Below, one piece after another: positions 57,084 through 64,000 of a stretch of DNA of 64,000 nucleotides; the stretch's first letter is position 1; each line of letters begins with the position of its first letter. The DNA lies in NCBI GenBank assembly GCA_949358305.1, contig OX442317.1, forward strand, positions 5,336,186 to 5,400,185, given 5' to 3'. A program made the translations under genes and the position numbers. The stretch is from Strigamia acuminata. Its lineage: Eukaryota > Arthropoda > Chilopoda > Geophilomorpha > Linotaeniidae. The notes under the pieces are model-generated. The model was not told the origin of the DNA and searched no databases. It saw only the letters and a list, made by a program, of their open reading frames with translations.

Positions 57084-58344
57084 TTGAGGCAATTTTAATC
57101 TATATTACTAGCGATATTACTCGATAACGCATTAAACTACACAAGTGATACAAAGCGATATAAAATTTAATTATTGTTTAATTTCCACAACTATACACAA
57201 TTCAATATATTTCGTGCTTTTCATATAATTATTTTCAATTACTCCAAAAAAAAGTAATGCGAAAAGCAACTGCAACTAACAAACAACACCTGAAATGACT
57301 TTTAGAACTTTAAATCCAGTTTTATGTTCCACTGGAAGCAGACAAGTAAGACTTGATCCATTGATCCAAGGCACATCTGTGCCAGAAAAAAATCTCTAAG
57401 CTAGCATTTCAAGGTATCGATAGCATCAGTGACCAGATGCCATTGACCACACCCGTTTCTTTACTGCCCAGGTAATTCTTTACATTCCCTGTCAGGGATT
57501 TTAAAGGGAAGAACAAGTCTTACAAAAGTTATCATCATCAAAAAATACAATCTATTTTCATTTTATTCCATTCAAAAGATAAATTAAAATAGAAATAAGT
57601 TGGAGATCGTGGGTTTAATGACTCAATGCATTCTAATGTCAGTCTAGAGAGAGAGAAAAAAAATTAAAAATGTCACAATGATGCTGACTAATTAAAACTT
57701 CTCCCACTGGTTTGTGAATAGAAAAGAAATAAAAAAAAATATTTTTTTTTTTTGCAAATTAAACCCATTAATTAGTGACAAATGGAGACAGATGGCAGTA
57801 ATACATTTTGCGCAGTGAATGCTGATCTTAGGAAAAAAGAATCCGCCATTAAAAAAACATTAAAGATTCCACTTGGAACTAAATCGCTTCAACTTTTGCT
57901 TTGGTTTAATCTTGACTGATGTTGTCTTGAAACTAATGTTTAATTTGCAATGTGAAATTAATAAAATTATCAAATGAAAGAAGAACTACCACTGCTAATT
58001 AAAATTTTGATTAACTTCTTATTAATGAGTGCTTAGAGCTGCGCCAGAAACTCCAGTTCTTCACCCATCTGTCAGGTCGAATGAGAAGTCTTGGAGTGGA
58101 GTAATAAATTATAACTTTTTATATTGTATGCAAGATTGCTCAAAGGGCAAATTGTAATGGTGAATTTCGAATGGCATTAAAAGAAATTTACCACTGAATG
58201 TCAACTTGTTTATGGCTAGTTTCTTGCCAATTCCAAGCTGGCAGCCACAATCTTTGAGTCAGCGATATACATTTGCTAAATAAACAACCTTTTACCACAG
58301 ATTTTATGGTATTTAAAGGCGTGGCAGCTCAGAACATCTTATTT
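57084..58344. other. AT-rich non-coding stretch with one weak exon-like segment
   Basis: At 57386-57471 the plus strand reads KISKLAFQGIDSISDQMPLT, TPVSLLP up to a good donor (CCAG|GTAATT), but the acceptor side is purine-rich and the frame begins only shortly before. Nothing else is recognised. Confidence 0.35.
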
Positions 58345-58620
58345 TTAACAGTTTTCAGCAATATTTTGCTGAATTCTCAGTGTTTTCAGCAATATTTTAC
58401 TGAATTCTCAGTGTTTTCAGCAATATTTTCCTTTATTTTCCTTGTTTTTAGCAGTATTTTGCCTATTTTCCACAATTTTCAGCAGTATTTCGCCTATTTT
58501 CCACAATTTTCAGCAGTATTTCGCCTATTTTCCACTGTTTTCAGCAACATTTTACCCATTTTCCACTGTTTCCAGCAATATTTTGCCTGTTTTCCACTGC
58601 TTTCGGCAATATTTTGCTTC
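58345..58620. repeat. 31-bp degenerate minisatellite, about 9 copies
   Basis: Units follow TTTTCAGCAATATTTTGCCT, ATTTTCCACTG with substitutions; the period is 31 bp. It keeps the plus strand open in more than one frame, which produces the Phe-rich 225-codon frame at 58273-58950. Composition and periodicity argue against a real protein. Confidence 0.85.
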
Positions 58621-59161
58621 AAAACTGCGAGCTTTAATAGCTCCTTTTTTAGTAGTTCTATTTACAATAACAAATATTTTTTTTACAACCAAAAAACGCT
58701 AGATATAAAAAAAAATCTCATTGATATGCTACTGAAGCGAAGTAACCATCATTTCAAAATCATTGACCAACAGCAAATACTGATCCAGCAGAGAATATCA
58801 ATCTACCACAGAATTTTCACACACACTTTCTCCAACTCAAATACTAACTATTACATGACCTTATGTGACCTAAATAATGCCAGGCATATTTTTCCCGTCC
58901 TCAAATCCGACATTTCATCACCATTTAATAAATGCCAAATAAAAAAATAAAATCCCTCGCCCTTCAAAACCCACTAACAAATTCTAAGCAAAATTTATTC
59001 CAAGGAATTACAACTTTGACATTCCTACACAAAAGAGCACTAAACATCCTTTCTGCGTCCTCTGCTCTACACATTCCAACTTCCGATTTACCATTGTGAA
59101 TATTTTTTTTTCCTTTTTAACAAATGTAAAAATATAAAAAGTATAACAAAAAAAAATAATT

Positions 59162-59199
<38 letters not shown>

Positions 59200-59392
59200 C
59201 CCAAACGGATAAGTCACATTGAAGAATGCGGTTCAACAAGCTTGTTCCCTCCGTAAGCTTAAAATCCAAATGAAAAACCCAGCTCACGTTTGGCTTTCAT
59301 AACAATCCGAATCTTTCAACGAAATTACATTTTAAAATTTCACGTTCCAAGAATTAAATAAGCGCAACATTACACCAACTCAAAAAAATTAT
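58621..59392. other. AT-rich non-coding stretch with an (AAT)n microsatellite
   Basis: A microsatellite of about 12 AAT units lies at 59163-59198. Otherwise no supportable feature. Confidence 0.6.
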
Positions 59393-59622
59393 CATAAATG
59401 CTCTTATTTGGCGCAGGATGCTCATTAAACGCAGTATCCTTTACAACGTGACTGGAAAGTCCAAAAATGCATTTTTTAAGTCCAAAAATGCATTTTTTAT
59501 GTCCAAAAATCTCTTTTTCAAGTCCAAAAGTGCATTTTTTAAGTGCCAAAAATGCAATTTAAAGCGTTAGCACTTTTTACGTACAAAAATCGTTTTTTGA
59601 GATTAAAAATCTATTTTAATTG
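59393..59622 (+). mobile_element. TACCGTAAATG-type repeat (family D'), copy 2
   Basis: It shares CATAAATGCTCTTATTTGGC, GCAGGATGCTCATTAAACGC and AGTATCCTTTACAACG with 14829-14990 in the same order and ends near ATTAAAAATCTATTTTAATT. Inside, a 21-bp unit (TCCAAAAATGCATTTTTTAAG) is repeated about four times (59458-59555). Confidence 0.6.
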
Positions 59623-60657
59623 CAATATAATTCCAATCTATTTTCAAACCATATGGCTTACCCCACAAAAAACTACAAAAATCCATTTCACTCAAATAAT
59701 GCAAACATAACTTTCTGCTTTAAACCTTTAACCAACATGGAATCCAACTTTCCACCATTCCCCAAGCCACAATGTTTTCACGACGTGAAAAGACAAATCA
59801 TGTAATAACCTTTCAGTACTTTTCTTGTCCGATAAAAATCAAACGACAAATGAGGGCATTTGTATGAGTGATCTAACGTATGGTCAAATGCTGAATCCAG
59901 ATCCACATCCAATATCGACACTTTTCTTTTGTAAATGACAAGGGAACTGAACATGTGCCAATACTTTCTACTCATTCCCAACCCCCCCCCCCCCCCATCC
60001 CCACCCCAACAAAAAAAATCACCATATAAAAAATATCATCCCCATAGAATATTCGACGAAATTACAAGAGTAAACACACATATTTATATTTTTATATTAC
60101 CACCCAAATTTATTACACCAAATCGAGCAAAACAATACTTTCCTTCCATCTTTTTTTTTTCAAACTTCCAACTTTAACTTTTCCTCCATCGAAAGCACAA
60201 ATCTCCTCTTTTTTGTGCCAGCACAATGGATCCCTAAGGTTCTTACCAGTGCTGCGCGTCCATATACATCAGAAATCCCTCTATGCCTCAGCACATCAAT
60301 GATACAATAAGATTATTACAAGTAAGCCTGAATAAATCGCTTTCTTCTCATTTTATGTTTGGAAAAAAGTGCAATGGCATGTGGCATGCTCAATAAATAT
60401 TGGCCACAATCATATAAAAATGTTTGTTTTAACATTACACTTTCAAACAACGAATTTCTCTTCACAATTTCTCTCACTTATTCTCTCCGCTTTAAAATGG
60501 TTTCAAGTTTTTTTTCTTCTCTTTCTAAACACTATACCATCCACATACTTAAAAAGTCATTCCCCTTTTAACTCGAGGAGGGAAATAGCGGAAATCAGCG
60601 AAAAAGGGACTGACAAACCCACTCAGCAGGCACCAATTCAATTTTTACTGCACTTAG
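59623..60657. other. AT-rich non-coding stretch
   Basis: It contains an uninterrupted run of 15 C at 59982-59996. Open frames are short and unsupported. Confidence 0.5.
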
Positions 60658-60843
60658 AACTTACATGTACATCCCCCAAAAAGGGGAAAAGCCTGCCAAT
60701 ACAAGAGAAATCAACTAACACATCAAGTGTTGCCTTGACAAAAAGCTACTCTAGAAAGATCGAGGCTTTGATTCGAAAAAAATATCTAAGAAGAAAGTTC
60801 ACAGAAAGAAGATATTTCGCTAAGAAAAGGAAATTTTTGATAT
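60658..60843 (+). CDS. Weak candidate basic C-terminal exon
   Basis: An acceptor (ATTTTTACTGCACTTAG) precedes a frame open for 61 codons in phase 1, ending in TGA. It includes LTCTSPKKGKSLPIQEKS and a strongly basic tail with YLRRKFTERRYFAKKRKF. It forms the second half of a longer open frame beginning at 60369, whose first half looks like translated intron. No family is recognised. Confidence 0.2.
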
Positions 60844-62366
60844 GACATGGGCCCACGAGCCTAGGGAGCCAATGAAGATTGATAATAACAACTACAGCGT
60901 ACTCTATTACTACGTTTACATGCACCAAATATTTCGAGATCAAATTGTTGTGTTTACATGCAAAAAATAATTCGTGATCACTTTCGGGTTTCGACCAATG
61001 GGCAAGTGCTGGATGGAAACGATGCACGCATGCGCAATAAAAATAATTTGAGTTCACTCGAATTAAACAACCTTCTGCGAGGGATTATTTACTACCGGTA
61101 CTCGAATAATCCTTGTCATCCCTGTTTACATTACAGTGCATATGAACATATACTACCGGTATGTGGTCTGGACATTGTGTCGTCTGGACAGCTCTGCGAT
61201 CCAGACAGGACTCCAGACAGGACCCTTGCATTTTGCGCTCGATATCATGATGCTAAATTCGTACTGCGCATCCTATTCTGTGCGGACAATTTTCTAATTC
61301 CAGTTGATATTTAGCAGTATTAAGCCTAACATTAGGCCTAATAATGCTAAAACAAAGTAAATAAACAACAATAAACTTATCATTAAAAGTAATTTACAGC
61401 ATAGTACCAAAGTATTCACCCCAACTTGCCCATTGACTTCTTGTTACGCCACTCTATACCGGTATCGATTGCAGACACAATTTAAGATTCTTCGATGCAG
61501 GAACTTCATTTTTTATTCAGAGGAAAGTCGTGGTCTACCTTCCCACCACTACATTTCTGGTTAGAAAAAACGAATTGGCTCGGACTCCAAGAACTTCTGC
61601 AAGACCATCTGTCTCTGAACACTGCTTTTCTTCGCCTTCTTTAAAACATAAAATTTAAACAAGCTTTTCCTGTCGTACTTATTCTAAATGGCTGGTTTAT
61701 TTTACTTAGTTTTCCCTTTTTCCAATTTCGAGCAAATTTCGTCTAACAAAGTACACCCAAATCTTTATTGGCATGAAAAAGTTTGTAGAAATGTCTCAGC
61801 TTTATCTTTCACAATACATTGAGGCGGAGTAATGACATTTTGTCACAATTTTCCTCTAGTAAAAAGAAGGGAAAAGAAAATCACCAGATTCTCAATACAA
61901 ACTCTTAAAAGAAAAGATTGTTCTATAAAAGTGGAGGCGCAATATCATCAGGAAAGTGATAGCAAAGTCACAGCTGGATTTTCCTTTCATTTTCACGCAC
62001 TATGCTATCAGAAAACGGAAATGAAAGCCACCACTTCTAAACAACAATATTGTAATTCAAGTGTCCTTTCATAATAGCAAAAGCGTCTTGCTTTTTCTAA
62101 TAATATTACACTCGTAAATAAAACAAAATTCAGTTGTAAACAATTCCATAAACAATCTCAGCTTCTTCATTATCTTCTATTATTACTTCAGCAATAAAAC
62201 ACAATCCGGCCATTCAGAAACTCCTTTGCACTTTGCATTTTCAACAATGTTTGCTGGACAATCAAAAATGCAAAGCTCGCTCGCTCACAGAACCAGATTT
62301 TTGAAAAATTATCTCAATCAGCAGACCTTTATATCCCACCTAAAACCTTTTCCTATTGGTGGCGCA
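60844..62366. other. Mostly non-coding; fragments of repeats
   Basis: It includes a TTTACATGCAC fragment (60912-60960) and the segment duplicated from 16491 (61949-62034). A 118-codon plus frame (60958-61314) contains direct TCCAGACAGGAC repeats and has no splice support. Confidence 0.4.
61949..62034 (+). repeat. Segment duplicated at 16491-16590
   Basis: CAGCTGGATTTTCCTTTCAT, TTTCAC and, after a gap, GGAAATGAAAGCCACC match the segment about 45 kb to the left. A GAAAGTGATAGCAAAGTCAC block precedes it, as in the other copy. Confidence 0.5.
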
Positions 62367-62543
62367 CATCTAGCGCGACATTATTTACCGCGACAAGCCG
62401 TCCCAAAAAAATGGTTTTGCACCAAAAAATCAGTAAGATTAGGTTCGCGAGGGGTCACGCCCTTCTTAGCCCAAAATACAGGTAGGCGCAGTTTCCAAAG
62501 TCACGGTATATTCATGTCGCGGTAGATAGTGTCGCGCTAGATG
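62367..62543. mobile_element. Short foldback with CTAGCGCGACA ends
   Basis: ATCTAGCGCGACATTATTTA, CCGCGACA (left) pairs with TGTCGCGGTAGATAGTGTCG, CGCTAGAT (right) with two mismatches. It is 177 bp and CpG-rich, so it is recognisable against the AT-rich background. A 99-codon frame crossing it is accidental. Confidence 0.8.
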
Positions 62544-62786
62544 ACACCCCGCTTCCGATCATTCAGCATGCTTCACCACATGACCAAAAATGTGAGTTTG
62601 ACCAGAACTGGGGATCTGATTGGCCAGTCATTTTTACGGCATGCCATAAAAGTCAAATCCGGCACTTCCGAATAATTCAAATTATACGGCAAGCTCGTTA
62701 GGGGCATGCCCTCCAAAGCCGGATAAAATGGTATTTACCATAATTAATAAAGACATTCAAATGACAATTTCAATACACAATTTTTA

Positions 62787-62826
62787 CCAAAGGTCTTTCG
62801 ACTTTTTCAAGTCATCTTCAGTGGTT
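62787..62826 (-). ncRNA. Hammerhead-ribozyme-like core, Penelope-type
   Basis: The minus strand reads CTGAAGA, then GACTT-GAAA-AAGTC (5-bp stem II with a GAAA loop), then GAAA, then GACC-TTT-GGTA (short stem III). CTGANGA and GAAA around a stem II are the invariant hammerhead core, and CTGAAGATGACT...AGTCGAAA is the arrangement in Penelope-like retroelements. Two extra bases seem to lie between GAA and the stem III pairs, and stem I is weak, so activity is doubtful. No reverse transcriptase frame is seen nearby. Confidence 0.4.
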
Positions 62827-63914
62827 GAATTTAATTTAATTACTATTTAGTTTGACCTCAAGATTTCAATCGAAATCCTGCTGTCATTACCAAAGATTTA
62901 CATTACCTTAAACAAATTGTTCTGTCAACAGTCACAAAGTCTCAGGTCACCATGTTGATTTTTAGACACCAATATATCCCTTCGTCATCTTCGATGTCTT
63001 TTGCAGAGAAGTTCAATTCTAAATATAAACAATAAACAATCAGAAAAAAAAATTAAAATTAAAAAACCCTTGCATAATGAAATAAGAACTAGTTTATAGT
63101 AAAAACAAATTTGAAAGTCAATACCACGCATGAACTAATTGCCATGAACAAGAACTCTTCAACCCACCTATCCTCTTTTCTGCAAGAACTCGATCTAAGG
63201 TTGCATTGTAACTAAATCCGCCGTCTTGAATGGTTGAAAGGAAGCGATAGTAAAAGGTAATATCGTATATGGTTGCAGTACATTCCACTATTCTCTTTGA
63301 CAACTAATTTATTCTTTTTGATCCTTCTGTATATGGAGACGGAAATGAAACACCAGCGACTGACATCAAATAGATTTTTACTGTTAAAATATGGCTTTAA
63401 TGAAGCCTGCTTCCAATAGAGCTAAATATACAGCACTTCCGATTCCAGCTTTAGGGTTTCAGAGTAATCCGCTAAAAAAAAAAGAAGGCTTAGCTCATTC
63501 AATTAATGTTGAACCACAGCGGCATACTTGTGCCCGCTCTGCCAATTTTTATTTCAACTCATCAAAACTTTCAGCAACAGTATTTCTTCTTTCTTTTTTG
63601 AATTTACTCTTGCGTGCTATCAATTGATTAGATTATAGATCACGGTCAACATACATCAGATACAGTTTATTGACTCCAGGGAAATTGCTAATGCAATTCA
63701 AAACTTTGCCCATAAAACCTGATGTATACAACATTTAAAGCGTAGAATTTCCAGATTATTAAAGGAAAACCGAGGCCAAAAGGCTCAAGTTCTATCGTTC
63801 TATCCCACTGTTTCTCCGGATAAAGTCCAACCGGCATTTACTTTGACCAGAGCAGATCCAGAAAACATATACATGGGAGTGGCCATTTTGGTTCGATTTT
63901 ACACATATAAAATT
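62827..63914. other. AT-rich non-coding stretch
   Basis: No supportable gene; short frames on both strands lack splice signals or recognisable domains. Confidence 0.45.
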
Positions 63915-64000
63915 GATTGAATTTAGCCAAAAATTGGATGTTTTTAGCCAAAAATTGGATGTTTTTAGCCAAAAATTGGATGTTTTTAGCCATAAATTGA
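63915..64000. repeat. 21-bp satellite running off the window
   Basis: The unit AGCCAAAAATTGGATGTTTT plus T repeats at least four times up to the last base, so its full length is unknown. Copies are almost identical. Confidence 0.88.

Noticed and set aside
58273-58950. 225-codon plus-strand open frame
   Set aside because: It is mostly a translation of the 31-bp minisatellite, whose unit lacks stops; the tail is ordinary AT-rich sequence.
60958-61314. 118-codon plus-strand frame
   Set aside because: It crosses a TTTACATGCAC repeat fragment and short direct TCCAGACAGGAC repeats, with no splice support.
1-64000. tRNA, rRNA, snRNA, CRISPR arrays or prokaryotic operons
   Set aside because: No promoter boxes or cloverleaf-like segments were noticed by eye, tandem repeats are satellites without spacer diversity, and the sequence is clearly eukaryotic.

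Overview
This is a eukaryotic nuclear window, almost certainly from an invertebrate animal. It is AT-rich (roughly one third G+C) and has no operons, ribosome binding sites or long uninterrupted bacterial-type genes. It is crowded with non-autonomous DNA transposons, foldback elements, minisatellites and microsatellites. The species cannot be named from this sequence. Nearly all long open frames are accidental, and the window reads as introns or intergenic DNA of one or more large genes.

The best genic signal is on the minus strand at 37983-38079. It is a first coding exon that encodes an initiator Met, a short basic n-region, a leucine/valine-rich hydrophobic core and an Ala-rich cleavage zone, and it ends in a clean donor (G|GTAAG) in phase 1. 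A GC-richer 5' leader lies upstream (38080-38400). The gene would run toward position 1, so tens of kilobases of the window would be its first intron. At 8672/8673, still on the minus strand, a long T-rich tract runs into AG|GTAAGC, the juxtaposed acceptor/donor of a recursive-splicing ratchet point, followed 89 nt later by a second strong donor (GGGTGAGT). Two minus-strand coding-like blocks lie just beside it (8777-9011 and 9234-9345).

On the plus strand, two exon candidates are phase-compatible (46034-46138 leaving in phase 1; 49412 onward entering in phase 1). The second encodes an amphipathic helix followed by a Cys-x-x-Cys pair. Weaker plus-strand candidates lie at 24148-24289, 41135-41188 and 60658-60843. 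These are inferences from splice signals and open frames.

Repeats, in order: palindromes (126-226); a TAGAGAGTTTGCG MITE (536-1031 and 56635-57083); a TACCGTATTTTACCG MITE (7923-8174, 18239-18491, 50467-50596); a dispersed AATGCATT-rich repeat (seven copies); a mariner-type relic with decayed transposase and nested insertions (17045-18562); two Tigger/pogo-like elements (20710-21220, 38540-38794); an inverted-repeat element holding a 31-bp tandem array (24375-25221); a very homogeneous 20-bp satellite (26337-26840); foldbacks (29454-29815, 49980-51081, 46291-46815, 62367-62543); a TACCTCGCATTAAGC MITE (31495-31854, 47241-47648); hAT-type elements with 8-bp duplications (33048-33325, 54877-55185), the second inside a dead Tc1 transposase; a nested element family (41532-41961, 43155-43921); and further minisatellites (15001-15126, 23160-23335, 58345-58620, 63915-64000). 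Candidate regulatory sites include CTCF-like cores, an RFX-like hairpin and a TCTCGCGAGA palindrome. A hammerhead-ribozyme-like core typical of Penelope-like elements lies near 62787-62826.
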